Assembly: GCA_900772475.1 (NCBI GenBank)
Contig: CAAHEI010000105.1
Span: 27,721 to 91,720 of the forward strand
Source of the DNA: Clostridia bacterium
GTDB lineage: Bacteria; Bacillota; Clostridia; TANB77; CAG-465
Reading direction: 5' to 3'
DNA: 64,000 nt
In this document: piece by piece, positions 27,925-37,718 of the stretch
How positions within the stretch are numbered: the stretch's first letter is position 1
Layout of the letters: each line of letters starts with the position of its first letter
Translations under genes and position numbers: made by a program
Notes under the pieces: generated by a model
The model's database searches: none
The model's input: the letters and a program-made list of their open reading frames with translations, nothing else
Told to the model about the DNA's origin: nothing

Positions 27925-28851
27925 ATGTTTTTTCTATATGATACATTAAAAGACCAAAATTTAATGAATTTTACTGCGAATTCAACTTTAGTAGATACGA
28001 TAAAGATTGCTAATGGCATTTTTGACCATCTAAATTTATTAGAGCAAATAACAAATTCAACTACAATACCAACTGAATGGACAGACCAAACTCTTTTAAA
28101 TGTAACTTTTAATAATAGTATAAATGGTGGACAAATAAGTGAATTTATTGGGAATATTAGCAGATTAGATATTCAAAGGAAAGAATTCGGGACCAATGAG
28201 TGGATAACTATTCAAAGTTTATATAAGGATAACATCGGGCACATTAGCACTGAATTTACAATGTATGATACATATGAAAAAAATAATACATTATACACCT
28301 ATCAAATTGTCCCAGTAGATGCTCAAGGGAATCAAGGAACAGCAATACAACAAGATGTTTTAAGTGTTTTTAATGATGCTTATATTGCTGATGCTAATAA
28401 TATCTATAAGATTACTTATGAATATAATCTTGGTTCAATACAAAAAAATCAAACCAATGCGATTTATACTCCATATGGGGCAAAATATCCAACAATAGTA
28501 TATAATTCAATAAATCGTTATGATAGTGGCTCTATTACCGCAATTTTGCTCGCACCTACAAGCCAAAACGAAACTATGGCATATTTAGATAGAAATGCAC
28601 AAGTAAAACTTGTAGAAGAATTTAATACATGGTTAGCAAATGGCAAAGCAAAAATTTTAAAAGATTTTAATGGAAATCTAAAAGTTATTACGATAATAAA
28701 TCCTGTTTCCAATAATTATTATAAAGAATTGGGGAATGGACTTGCTAGCACTTCATTCAATTTTGTAGAAGTTGGAGATTTTTCGCAACAATATTTAGAC
28801 AAACTTGGAATGACTAATAAATTTAATATAATGACAAAAACAAATCAATAA
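27925..28851 (+). CDS. Baseplate protein, fibronectin-like
   Basis: The 308-residue protein starts after AGGTGGTG, three bases after the previous stop. The centre (about 48-140: WTDQTLLNVTFNN, RLDIQRKEFGTNEWI, YTYQIVPVDAQGNQG) matches a fibronectin type III-like domain, and the C-terminal half (GAKYPTIVYNSINRYDSGSI) resembles the region typical of distal tail proteins that attach fibres. It is translated from the tip operon together with the hub gene that follows. Confidence 0.55.
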   Translation: MFFLYDTLKDQNLMNFTANSTLVDTIKIANGIFDHLNLLEQITNSTTIPTEWTDQTLLNVTFNNSINGGQISEFIGNISRLDIQRKEFGTNEWITIQSLYKDNIGHISTEFTMYDTYEKNNTLYTYQIVPVDAQGNQGTAIQQDVLSVFNDAYIADANNIYKITYEYNLGSIQKNQTNAIYTPYGAKYPTIVYNSINRYDSGSITAILLAPTSQNETMAYLDRNAQVKLVEEFNTWLANGKAKILKDFNGNLKVITIINPVSNNYYKELGNGLASTSFNFVEVGDFSQQYLDKLGMTNKFNIMTKTNQ

Positions 28852-28872
28852 AATAATTAAGGGGGGATGTTT

Positions 28873-31200
28873 ATGTATTTAACTCAAGAGCAGATTGATG
28901 TATTAAAACAAACTCTCCGAAATAAAAGATTAAAAATAGAGTTGCTTGATTCTAATATGCGAACGATTGATAGCATCGAGGGACATGCAATAGGTGGTTC
29001 CATCACCGCCAATGCAAATAATGATATTCGAAGAACTGGGAATGTGCAAATGTCTATTCCTATTTCCCCACAAGCAACAACACTTTTAGACCAACTGGAT
29101 GGTTTTACTATTGAAATAGGTGGCAAAATTTGGCTGGATAAATATATAAAAATAAAAGTTGGAATAGAAAATATTTTATCTTCAACGAATGAAATAGTTT
29201 GGTATCCTTTAGGAGTGTTTTTAATAAATAAACCATCAAGGACCTTTTCAGCGACTGAATATAGTCTTTCTTTCGAATGTATTGATTTAATGTCAAAACT
29301 AACTGGACAAAGACAAGGACAATTGACTGGCACAACAACTGTAATTGAAAAGGGACATTATGAAACAATAAATGGAAAAAAGGTTTATGTGAAAACAAAA
29401 CTTGCTGATGCTTTGATTTCAACAATAACTGAATTGGGCGGCTTCTCTAAATATTCTATTTATCCTATACCAGGTGTATATAAATATTTACCATATGATA
29501 TAAAAGTTGGTGTTGGTTCAACCGTCTATGACATATTGAAGCAATTAATGCAAATAATATCAACTTGGCAAATGTATTTCGATTTGGATGGAACATTTAT
29601 TGTAGAACCTATTCCTAGTGGTGAAAATGCAATTATTTATGATATTGATGACCAACAATATATTAGTAATACTTCAAGTGCTGATTTTGAAAATGTAAAA
29701 AATCAAATAGTTGTTTATGGTAGAGTAAATAATTTAAGTTATTATACAGAGAATGCTGAATCGAGTGCAAAATCAACAGTAAGTTTAAATTCAGGAATTT
29801 CTAATGTACAAATAAATATGGAAGTTTTTGAAACAAAAATAACATCAAAGGGCTCTTATAATTTTTTATATACAAATAATAATTGGACATTTAATAGTGA
29901 AAATATATCCATAGGGGATTATGGAATAACTTATAATGGGACGCCAAATGAAAATGCTCAAATCACAGTTGCTTATGAACCAGAACAAAATAATAATGTA
30001 GTTTATGATGGTAATACTTTGATTCTTAATTATACAACATTAAACGACCAAACTTTTACAATTTCCGGAGTAACTTTTGGGTTTATGAGTTTATCTAAAC
30101 CAAACTCTCAACCATTTACAAAAGTACAACTTAAAGTTGGTGGAGAAATGATTTTAACTTCCGATTTGGTTAAATTTGAAAATACAACTAATTCTTTTGG
30201 TGTAGATTATAATACGACTCAAATCGAAGCAAATACTATATTACCAAATGATATTTATTTTGTAAGAATATATGATGGAACTTTAACTAGCGAAAAATAT
30301 GTAGATATTACTCAACCTATAACTTTTGAATTTATGGGTAAGCAAGCAGTTGCCTATAATTTAGTAAACGATAATAAAGAGAGTCCATTTTATATAAATA
30401 ATAATATTGATGCGACAAATTATTATGGTGGCGAAGCAAAAACCCCTACGAATGCAAATTGGGGTGAGGGCTTCGAAATCACTTTAAACAATGAAGAAAC
30501 GATAACTAACCTAAATGTGGGCGATATTATTACTTTCATTGCTAATGCTCCTAATATTTATGCTCAAGGACAAAATTTTTCTTATGTAAATATTAATCAA
30601 GCAAACGGTACAAGTTTGGCGACAAATATTCCATTAGTACAAAATACTTGGGATACAAGTATAAGTCCAGCAAGTAGACCATATTTGCAAGAGAACAAAA
30701 TCGCAAATGATTATACTATTTGGAAATTAAGATATGAAATAATAAATAATGTTCCAAGTTTAACCTTAGTAGGTAGAAATGAAAATGCAATCGTTAAAGT
30801 TTGTACTGGTGGAGAATATGATAATATCTATGCCGACCAACTCGCATATGAAAGATGTCTTTGGGAAATGTTTCAACATTCAAACTTGAATGATAATCTT
30901 TCTTTAGGCATAGTCCCAAATTATCTTGTTGATGTAAATTGTAAAATTGCATTTGACGATAATGATGCATTGCCTATTGGAATTTATGACACTCAACCTT
31001 ACAATGTAAGAATTTCGCAAGAAAATCCAATAGTTTATCAACAATTCGTGACATCGCTGGGAAATGATTTTTATGTAAAAACGGAAAATGTTGGATATTT
31101 TTTAACAAAACAATTAACTTATCCTTTAGGGATAAATTCTACACCACAAACAATTTCGGCTATCAGGATTTATGATAGTGGTAATCTTGTTGGTGAATAA
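28873..31200 (+). CDS. Baseplate hub / tail-tip protein
   Basis: ATG 28873 is six bases after AAGGGGGG and is preferred to ATG 28867, which touches that site. The 775-residue protein begins with RLKIELLDSNMRTIDSIEG and has IDLMSKLTGQ followed by a TVYDILKQLMQIISTWQMYFD region, similar to the N-terminal hub domains of siphovirus tail-tip proteins. A central beta-rich insertion (about 300-620) probably forms an adhesin arm, and the C-terminus returns to hub-like sequence. It is the largest tip protein and likely closes the tube until contact with the cell. Confidence 0.65.
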   Translation: MYLTQEQIDVLKQTLRNKRLKIELLDSNMRTIDSIEGHAIGGSITANANNDIRRTGNVQMSIPISPQATTLLDQLDGFTIEIGGKIWLDKYIKIKVGIENILSSTNEIVWYPLGVFLINKPSRTFSATEYSLSFECIDLMSKLTGQRQGQLTGTTTVIEKGHYETINGKKVYVKTKLADALISTITELGGFSKYSIYPIPGVYKYLPYDIKVGVGSTVYDILKQLMQIISTWQMYFDLDGTFIVEPIPSGENAIIYDIDDQQYISNTSSADFENVKNQIVVYGRVNNLSYYTENAESSAKSTVSLNSGISNVQINMEVFETKITSKGSYNFLYTNNNWTFNSENISIGDYGITYNGTPNENAQITVAYEPEQNNNVVYDGNTLILNYTTLNDQTFTISGVTFGFMSLSKPNSQPFTKVQLKVGGEMILTSDLVKFENTTNSFGVDYNTTQIEANTILPNDIYFVRIYDGTLTSEKYVDITQPITFEFMGKQAVAYNLVNDNKESPFYINNNIDATNYYGGEAKTPTNANWGEGFEITLNNEETITNLNVGDIITFIANAPNIYAQGQNFSYVNINQANGTSLATNIPLVQNTWDTSISPASRPYLQENKIANDYTIWKLRYEIINNVPSLTLVGRNENAIVKVCTGGEYDNIYADQLAYERCLWEMFQHSNLNDNLSLGIVPNYLVDVNCKIAFDDNDALPIGIYDTQPYNVRISQENPIVYQQFVTSLGNDFYVKTENVGYFLTKQLTYPLGINSTPQTISAIRIYDSGNLVGE

Positions 31201-31226
31201 AATTTTATAAAAAAGGAAATAATATT

Positions 31227-31706
31227 ATGGCAGATATAATTGTGCAGCCAAAAGTCTTAGATAGTGATGGTGTGACTTATGATAATTTATATTTTCATCC
31301 TTATATTCAAGTGGGAAGTTTTCATGTTTCTCCAAAATCTTCTACTGGTTTTTATGAAATAACTATAGAAAATGAAAATTATTTTAGAGACGGAGATGTA
31401 GTTTCTCTACAATGGACAAGCAGCTTTTCAAGGCCAGTAGAAACAACATTCATGTATACTTCGCAAACAGAAGGGCTTCCCTTATATACAATTCCAGTTT
31501 CTTGTCCGACGTATAGTGCTGAGTTTACAAAGATTGATATACTCATACCAGAAATATTTGCTATAACATCCGATACGAAGAAGATAAGGGTTGCTTTAAA
31601 AGATGTTATGGGGATTCTTGGTTCAGACAATAAAATTGAATGGACTGTATATGATCCCACACAAACTATAACTTTTTCCTTAAACAAGATAAAGATATAT
31701 AGATAA
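31227..31706 (+). CDS. Tail-tip protein of unknown function
   Basis: The 159-residue, beta-rich protein has an AAAGGAAAT site and no domain that I recognise. It lies between the hub and a carbohydrate-binding protein. The 194 bases downstream contain a TTGTCAAATGACAA palindrome and a TTTATTATTGAAAT motif but no ORF. Confidence 0.55.
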   Translation: MADIIVQPKVLDSDGVTYDNLYFHPYIQVGSFHVSPKSSTGFYEITIENENYFRDGDVVSLQWTSSFSRPVETTFMYTSQTEGLPLYTIPVSCPTYSAEFTKIDILIPEIFAITSDTKKIRVALKDVMGILGSDNKIEWTVYDPTQTITFSLNKIKIYR

Positions 31707-31900
31707 GTAATCAAAAAAAACATTGATTTATTATTGAAATAAAAAGGAATGGTTAGAAGGATATAACCCAAATCTATAAGAGAATTTATCACTAATTCAT
31801 TGTCAAATGACAATAGATTAAATAATTTCATAGATAGTAAAAAATCAAGCACTTTAGTGTTTGGTAGTTCATAAAAATGCGATTAAATTGAGGTGTATGT

Positions 31901-32566
31901 ATGTATGATAGGCGCAAGATGCAAGATTTAACATATTCTGAATATAAAAGCGGGATATTGGAACAATATAAGACATTGTGGGCAAATGGCAATTTTGCTG
32001 GTATCAATGAATTATTGCAAATAAATCAGTTAAAATATAAAATTTTTGATGCGTTTAATTGGAATAGGTTGATAAATTTAGTAAATGACCAAACAAATGC
32101 AGATTTATGGGATAACTCAAAAGAATATAAAACATATGATATTGTGTCTTATGATAATTATACTTGGGTGTCTAAACAAGACGGTAACCAAAATCACATA
32201 CCGCAATATGGAAGTTATTGGCAGCAAATCGAGTCTATTGAAAATACACAAACTGCTACTTATGATAGTTTGGTGGGAAAATGGCAAAAAGATTATGGTG
32301 ATTTAAAGAATATTGTAGACAATTTTGAGTATATTGGAGTTTGGGAAACTGGTCAAGAATATAAGTTGGGCAATTTGGTAAATACAGACTCTTATAATTC
32401 ATATTTTTGTTTGCAAAATCATACGAGTTCGTCTGAGAATGAGCCACCAAATACTACATATTGGATTGAGTCAGAAACAATGCTAGACCCAGTAGGTATT
32501 CAAGTTTCAGCAACCCCACCAACAAATCTAACGGTTGGTGATATATATTTTCAAATAGTAGGTTAG
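31901..32566 (+). CDS. Tail fibre protein with two carbohydrate-binding modules
   Basis: The 221-residue protein carries two ChiC-like modules: residues about 70-110 (KEYKTYDIVSYDNYTWVSK, YWQQI) and about 145-185 (QEYKLGNLVNTDSYNSYFC, NTTYWIE). Its end (PTNLTVGDIYFQIVG) is shared with the protein at 27394, so the two are paralogues. A role in binding surface glycans is inferred. The preceding intergenic motif could be a promoter. Confidence 0.6.
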   Translation: MYDRRKMQDLTYSEYKSGILEQYKTLWANGNFAGINELLQINQLKYKIFDAFNWNRLINLVNDQTNADLWDNSKEYKTYDIVSYDNYTWVSKQDGNQNHIPQYGSYWQQIESIENTQTATYDSLVGKWQKDYGDLKNIVDNFEYIGVWETGQEYKLGNLVNTDSYNSYFCLQNHTSSSENEPPNTTYWIESETMLDPVGIQVSATPPTNLTVGDIYFQIVG

Positions 32567-32600
32567 AAAAAAAATAAAAATTTTAAAGGAGATACTTCAA

Positions 32601-34505
32601 ATGGCAGGTAGACCAGAATATAAATCAAAATGGACGGGTCAAGAAATTGATAATGCTGTTGGAATGTTGATTGAAAATGGGGTAAAACCTCTTACGACTG
32701 GAGATATTGTACAAACGACTGGAAATAGTCCTACAAAAGTCATGAGTCAAGTAGCCGTTACAAATGCATTAGAAAATGTGGACCCTAGCGAAAAAATAAA
32801 TGAAGCGATAGAAGAACATAATTCTAGTGAGCAGGCCCATCCATACATTCAAGACTTAATAAGTAATAAACCAAATGCATTGAATGATAGAAGCGACTCA
32901 CAGAAAGACACATATTCGGCTAACTATATAAACAACTCTTTTGCTCCGATAACTTTTGTGTCAAATCTTTATGCATCAAAGGTTAGTGACAATACTGCAG
33001 ATTTGGTTGATAAGGCACCGGTTTTAAGTGCATCCAATACTTTGGTTTCTACTGCTACAACAAATACTGATTATAATTGGTCGTCTCCAGATTTCACATT
33101 TACTCGTGATTTAGAAGTTTCGACAACCTTAACAGCACAAAATTCGTTTGCACTTAATTTAACATTTCAAACAAGTAGAAATGCAACCATATCGTGGGGG
33201 GCGAAAATTAAAGTTTCGCAAGATAATGGACAAAGTTGGACATACATCTCGGATAATCAAGCCTATGGAGCGATTTTCTATGAAACTGGAATAGGTAACA
33301 CGGCAATATTTAATGTGTTTACTAACACAATTCAAGGTACAGTTATTTATCCTATAGGTACTTTATTAGCAATAGAAATATATAAAAAACAAACCAGTGC
33401 AACGGCTTTAACAACGACTGTTTATTGTGGAGTAGAAGTTGATAATGCAGGGATTTATACTTATGCCCAATTCAATTTTACCAATGTAAATATTGGCACA
33501 GACCAATTGGAAGATGGTTCGGTAACAAAACAAAAACTGGAACAAAGTGTACAAGACACAATCAATAATGTTGCAAATAAGGTTGACAAACAAAGCATAT
33601 TCGCTATTACGAAAAACACTATGTCTGTGAATAATGAAAATGGCGAATTTAGCATTCAAGGTAATTCTGTTCCATATAAAAGTTCAGTAAGAACGACTTT
33701 TAGTGGGGAACAAGTGAAAATTTCTAGTGCGGTGAACGATGGGTCATTGTCTTCCAATGTAACAATTTCTCCCACAAGCGTTGATGTCAAAGTCAATTCC
33801 AAAGATATTGAACAACTTAAGGAATCTCATGTAAAAATAAATGAAAAAGGAATTTATTATAATGATAAAAACATTTCTAATATTCCAATACAATCAATAA
33901 ATGAAACAGAATTGGGCAGACAAATCAATCTCGCCACAGACCTTGAAGTTGGAAAGTTATATTTATTGAGTGGGTTAGACCCTACTGTAATTAGGGGAAC
34001 ATATAAAAATAAAAACGTTTACTTTTATAGTGGTAAACCCTATTTCCCTAACTATTATACTTATCAAGTATTAAAGCAATTGGATAATCAACTTATATTT
34101 GAAAATTGCAACTTAACTCCAGTGGTTGGTGGTGCAGGATACAACTTAAATGCATCTTATTATCAGTATGCTAGAGTGACAATAGACACAACTACTGGGT
34201 TAATTACAAATATTGAACCAGTTATAATGTTGAAAGGAGTTAATGGTGGGAATCTTTCGGCTAATTGTGTAGGTATATATGCTCCAACAACATCAGGTAC
34301 ACAAGGACAAATACTGCAAAGCAATGGAAGTGACTCAGCACCCACTTGGATTGATAAAGTTGATGAAGTAAAAGTTGATGGCAAAACTATCAACAAAAAT
34401 GCCTCAAATGAATTGCAAGCAATAGCAGTAATAGATACAACTGATGGTGAAATTATAACTTCAAATCAATTAAGAAAAGCAATAACAATCCGGAGGTATC
34501 TTTGA
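32601..34505 (+). CDS. Tail fibre stem, zero-frame product of a frameshifted gene
   Basis: The 634-residue ORF begins GRPEYKSKWTGQEIDNAV, a common start of phage fibres that attach to the baseplate, and continues with beta-rich trimeric-fibre segments and an ESHVKINEKGIYYND type repeat. A QLRKAI helix precedes the stop. The zero frame ends at TGA (34503-34505), exactly at a prfB-like +1 frameshift site, after which the +1 frame continues into a leucine-rich domain. The full product would have 1079 residues; termination at UGA would give a short fibre without the tip. Confidence 0.7.
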   Translation: MAGRPEYKSKWTGQEIDNAVGMLIENGVKPLTTGDIVQTTGNSPTKVMSQVAVTNALENVDPSEKINEAIEEHNSSEQAHPYIQDLISNKPNALNDRSDSQKDTYSANYINNSFAPITFVSNLYASKVSDNTADLVDKAPVLSASNTLVSTATTNTDYNWSSPDFTFTRDLEVSTTLTAQNSFALNLTFQTSRNATISWGAKIKVSQDNGQSWTYISDNQAYGAIFYETGIGNTAIFNVFTNTIQGTVIYPIGTLLAIEIYKKQTSATALTTTVYCGVEVDNAGIYTYAQFNFTNVNIGTDQLEDGSVTKQKLEQSVQDTINNVANKVDKQSIFAITKNTMSVNNENGEFSIQGNSVPYKSSVRTTFSGEQVKISSAVNDGSLSSNVTISPTSVDVKVNSKDIEQLKESHVKINEKGIYYNDKNISNIPIQSINETELGRQINLATDLEVGKLYLLSGLDPTVIRGTYKNKNVYFYSGKPYFPNYYTYQVLKQLDNQLIFENCNLTPVVGGAGYNLNASYYQYARVTIDTTTGLITNIEPVIMLKGVNGGNLSANCVGIYAPTTSGTQGQILQSNGSDSAPTWIDKVDEVKVDGKTINKNASNELQAIAVIDTTDGEIITSNQLRKAITIRRYL

Positions 34506-34506
34506 A
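34492..34506 (+). promoter_or_regulatory. Programmed +1 ribosomal frameshift site, prfB-like
   Basis: The sequence GGAGG TAT CTT TGA has an SD-like GGAGG three bases before CTT TGA, the same spacing and the same TAT CTT TGA core as the RF2 (prfB) frameshift site of E. coli. A peptidyl tRNA-Leu slipping from CUU to UUU leads to GAA in the +1 frame, and the frame stays open for 445 codons. The downstream ORF lacks a start of its own with a ribosome site. Confidence 0.85.
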
Positions 34507-35841
34507 GCAGGTGTTTATAATCACGAAACGCATGAACTCATAGCAACTTGGGCAGATTTAGTGACAGATGATGTAAATGACACTACAAAACCATTTTATC
34601 AAAGTATAAGTGGTGGGTTAATAACTATAATGCCAATGGATGGCTACACTGATACAACTTATGATGGCTGCGACTTGTATTTAGATGATTATGTGCAAAG
34701 TCTTTATTATGCATCGGGTGGCATAACTTTTAAATTTCCATTTAATGTTGCAAATGTTATTTTGTCAAATGGGCTTAAACATAATGCCCCAGTCCTTGAT
34801 TTTAATGATACAGAGCAAATTACGACAACTTACAATAATGCCCAATACATTGGTAGCGATTCAAATCCATATTTGATGCTATATAAAATACCAGATAATG
34901 TAACTTCATTGGAAATAAATGAGAAGACAAAAATTATAAATCAATTCTATACAGATGGTTTTACTGGCGCTCAATTAAGTTCAATCACTATACCAAATTC
35001 AATTCAAGATATACCTTCACAACTTACAATGATGCCGCTTTTGAAAAATGAAACTAATTTACACGGAAATGCTTACTATGCAGGAAATTCGGAAAATCCA
35101 TACATTGTGCTTATGGAAGCAAAAGATACAACTATAACTGAATGTGAAATAAATCCAAATACAAAATTTATCGGAGTATATGCATTTGATGGATGCACTT
35201 CACTAACAAATATAAATTTGCCTAATTCTGTAACTAATATAGAAGAAATTGCATTTAGAAAGTGTGGGTTAACCTCCATAAATATACCAAATAGTGTAGT
35301 AAAAATTGATGTACAAGCATTTGGACAAACTCAATTAACAACAGTTACATTACCAAATAGTATAGAATTTTTAGGACGTGGAGTATTTAATATATGCAAA
35401 AGTTTAACAACTGTAAATATACCTGAAAAAATAACATTTATTCCAGATAATTTTTGTTATTTTTGTAATTCTTTGACAAATGTTACTACTCATGATAATA
35501 TAGAAATAATAGGAAGAACTGCATTTTATAAGGCAATATTTACAAGTTTTGATTTTGGTAAAAAACTCAAGTGCATTAAAAGAAGTGCTTTCTCAAATTG
35601 TGCGAACTTGAATAATGTGGTTTTGCCAAATACAATTAAAAGAATTGAAACGTCTGCTTTCGCTAGTTGTGCTTCATTGACAAAATTGACTATTCTTGCA
35701 ACAACGCCACCAAATCTTGTAAATATAAATGCTTTTCCAACAAATCTTGCAACAATTTATGTACCAAAAGGTAGTTTGGATTCGTACAAAACAGCGACAA
35801 ACTGGGCTTCATTCGCAGATAAATTTGTTGAGTTGAGTTAA
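34504..35841 (+). CDS. Fibre tip: leucine-rich repeat domain, +1 frame of the frameshifted gene
   Basis: This +1-frame segment starts at the GAA codon reached by the frameshift and has 445 residues. It begins EAGVYNHETHELIATWADL, a linker that I associate with LRR proteins of gut phages, and includes BspA-type leucine-rich repeats (about residues 130-420: FDGCTSLTNINLPNSVTNI, FNICKSLTTVNIPEKI). Such repeats bind proteins or glycans at cell surfaces. The GTG at 34561 is the only nearby start and has no ribosome site, so independent expression is unlikely. The domain is the probable receptor-binding end of the fibre. Confidence 0.75.
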   Translation, partial: EAGVYNHETHELIATWADLVTDDVNDTTKPFYQSISGGLITIMPMDGYTDTTYDGCDLYLDDYVQSLYYASGGITFKFPFNVANVILSNGLKHNAPVLDFNDTEQITTTYNNAQYIGSDSNPYLMLYKIPDNVTSLEINEKTKIINQFYTDGFTGAQLSSITIPNSIQDIPSQLTMMPLLKNETNLHGNAYYAGNSENPYIVLMEAKDTTITECEINPNTKFIGVYAFDGCTSLTNINLPNSVTNIEEIAFRKCGLTSINIPNSVVKIDVQAFGQTQLTTVTLPNSIEFLGRGVFNICKSLTTVNIPEKITFIPDNFCYFCNSLTNVTTHDNIEIIGRTAFYKAIFTSFDFGKKLKCIKRSAFSNCANLNNVVLPNTIKRIETSAFASCASLTKLTILATTPPNLVNINAFPTNLATIYVPKGSLDSYKTATNWASFADKFVELS

Positions 35842-35851
35842 AGGGGGAAAT

Positions 35852-36940
35852 ATGGGAATAATACTTAGAAATAATAAAACTATAACACCATCAATAGTTA
35901 TTGAAAAAATTGAAAAATCAGACGAATGGAAGCCAGATGCTGATATGGTTTGGGCTAAAAGTGTTTGTGAAAATGATGTGCAAGAAGGATTTCAATGTAA
36001 AGTCTTGCAAATGATAAATAATTATTATACTTATACCGATATTGTTGTACCAAATAATGGTGCAGTAAAAACAAGTGATGGTGGATACTATACAGAAAAT
36101 GTAACTCACACTTGGGATGACACAAATGCCAAGCAAAGTGAGACAGGAGATTATAAACTTAGATGGTTGATTTATTACGATAATGATAATGTTAGTGCAG
36201 TTACAAATATATTAGATAATGCTATGTATACTTGTCTGAGTAATAAAAAATTTGATAATCTTACTTTTAGAAGTAAACAATGTTTGCAATATTTCGATTT
36301 AATAAATAATGCAAAATTTTTAGGCAGTAGCATAGGCGCTTGTTTTAGTGGTTGCTTTTTGCTTCAATCTATACCATTATTTGATATAAGTGGTATAACG
36401 GATATGAGTAGTATGTTTTTTAACTGTTATTCATTACAATCTATACCACCATTTGATATAAGCAGTATAACGGATATTAGCAATGCCTTTAATGGTTGTG
36501 CTGTACTAAAATCTATTCCATTATTAGATAATGGTAACCTTATCAATCTTGGCAATACTTTTAATGGTTGTAGTACACTCCAGTTTATACCGTTTTCTGA
36601 TACTAATAAGACAACTCGTTTGGCTAATGCATTTGCTGGTTGTTTTGAAATTAAAGCACTTAATCTAAATTTGATAAATATAACATCTGGTTGGATGCAG
36701 GGTCAAATAATGAATAGATGTATAAATCTTGAATTCCTAACTCTCACAAATGTTAAAGCCAATATAAACATCTCATACTCAACTAAATACAGTAGAGAAA
36801 CATTGCTTGGCATAATAAACAACTTAGTTGACTTAACTGGACAAACTGCACAAATACTTGCTATGGGTGCCATAAACTTGGCAAAATTGACCGACGAAGA
36901 TAAGCAAATAGCTGTCAACAAAAACTGGTCGTTAAACTAA
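35852..36940 (+). CDS. Fibre or tip protein with DUF285-like repeats
   Basis: The 362-residue protein starts after AAGGGGGAA, ten bases after the preceding LRR domain. From about residue 160 it has repeats of the type MSSMFFNCYSLQSIPPFDIS and SNAFNGCAVLKSIPLLD, the BspA/DUF285 surface-protein repeat known from Mollicutes and Bacillota. It probably also binds host-surface molecules, as part of or beside the frameshifted fibre. Confidence 0.6.
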   Translation: MGIILRNNKTITPSIVIEKIEKSDEWKPDADMVWAKSVCENDVQEGFQCKVLQMINNYYTYTDIVVPNNGAVKTSDGGYYTENVTHTWDDTNAKQSETGDYKLRWLIYYDNDNVSAVTNILDNAMYTCLSNKKFDNLTFRSKQCLQYFDLINNAKFLGSSIGACFSGCFLLQSIPLFDISGITDMSSMFFNCYSLQSIPPFDISSITDISNAFNGCAVLKSIPLLDNGNLINLGNTFNGCSTLQFIPFSDTNKTTRLANAFAGCFEIKALNLNLINITSGWMQGQIMNRCINLEFLTLTNVKANINISYSTKYSRETLLGIINNLVDLTGQTAQILAMGAINLAKLTDEDKQIAVNKNWSLN

Positions 36941-36955
36941 AAGGAGGAAGGGTAA

Positions 36956-37183
36956 ATGAAAATTGAAAATATAAACGGAATGATAAAAATAACTGCTGAA
37001 GAAAATAAATGTCTAATTCGTAAAGGTGAAGAACAGAAATTAGAAGACAATAACACTCAAATTGTTTATCTTGCAAAAAGTCTTAGCCCAGATGATTACG
37101 AAGAAAAAGATTTGATGGAAAACCCTTTGAAGGATGACTTTATGATGGAAGAAAAGAGGGAGGATTTAACATGGCAGATATAA
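36956..37183 (+). CDS. Small acidic protein
   Basis: The 75-residue protein has an AAGGAGG site and overlaps the next gene by 13 bases. It is charged, with KMEIEN-like start and an acidic C-terminus (DYEEKDLMENPLKDDFMMEE). It may be a fibre chaperone or assembly factor, as similar small proteins sit beside fibre genes; I do not recognise the family. Confidence 0.55.
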   Translation: MKIENINGMIKITAEENKCLIRKGEEQKLEDNNTQIVYLAKSLSPDDYEEKDLMENPLKDDFMMEEKREDLTWQI

Positions 37184-37716
37184 ATACAGTCCTTTATGGT
37201 GGTAAGGATGAGCTTACAATGGCTCAGTACGAAGCACTTGAAACAGTTGCAGAAAATACTGATTTTGACTTGACTGACTATCCGCATGATGGAATAACTA
37301 ATATACAAATGACATTTGCTCTTACATGCCAAAGACTTTTCCCTGTAGGCACCACAATGACTTGTATTGATGATGGTTCTTATTTAAAGGGGCATATTTA
37401 TCAAATTCAAGTTGATGCTGGAGTAAAAAGTTGGAGCGATATTACCATTGATAAATATCCACTTATTATACCAAACACTAGCGTGACATCATGGACGGCA
37501 GATACTACTTATTCAGATTTTGGATATAAGTCTGAGATTTCTATAACTGGTTTATCTGCAAATGATGTTTGTGAGATTATATTTAATCAAGCGGATGCAT
37601 CAAGTGGAAATTATGCACAAGTAAATTCCACCAGTGCAGGTATTTTAACAATTTATTCGAAAGTTGATACTTCAATTACAATTCCGACAATAATTGTCTT
37701 CAAGGGCGGTGACTAA
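37171..37716 (+). CDS. Fibre-associated structural protein
   Basis: The 181-residue protein has GGGAGGA upstream. Its N-terminus (TVLYGGKDELTMAQYEALE) is helical, and the C-terminal 80 residues are beta-rich (WTADTTYSDFGYKSEISITG), fitting an attachment domain for the fibre encoded next. It starts inside the preceding gene, which suggests coupling. Confidence 0.5.
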   Translation: MADINTVLYGGKDELTMAQYEALETVAENTDFDLTDYPHDGITNIQMTFALTCQRLFPVGTTMTCIDDGSYLKGHIYQIQVDAGVKSWSDITIDKYPLIIPNTSVTSWTADTTYSDFGYKSEISITGLSANDVCEIIFNQADASSGNYAQVNSTSAGILTIYSKVDTSITIPTIIVFKGGD

Positions 37717-37718
37717 TT

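Noticed and set aside
31707..31900. Hidden gene or RNA in the gap after the tail-tip gene
   Set aside because: Only a short palindrome and a possible leader motif; no ORF over 30 codons with a ribosome site.
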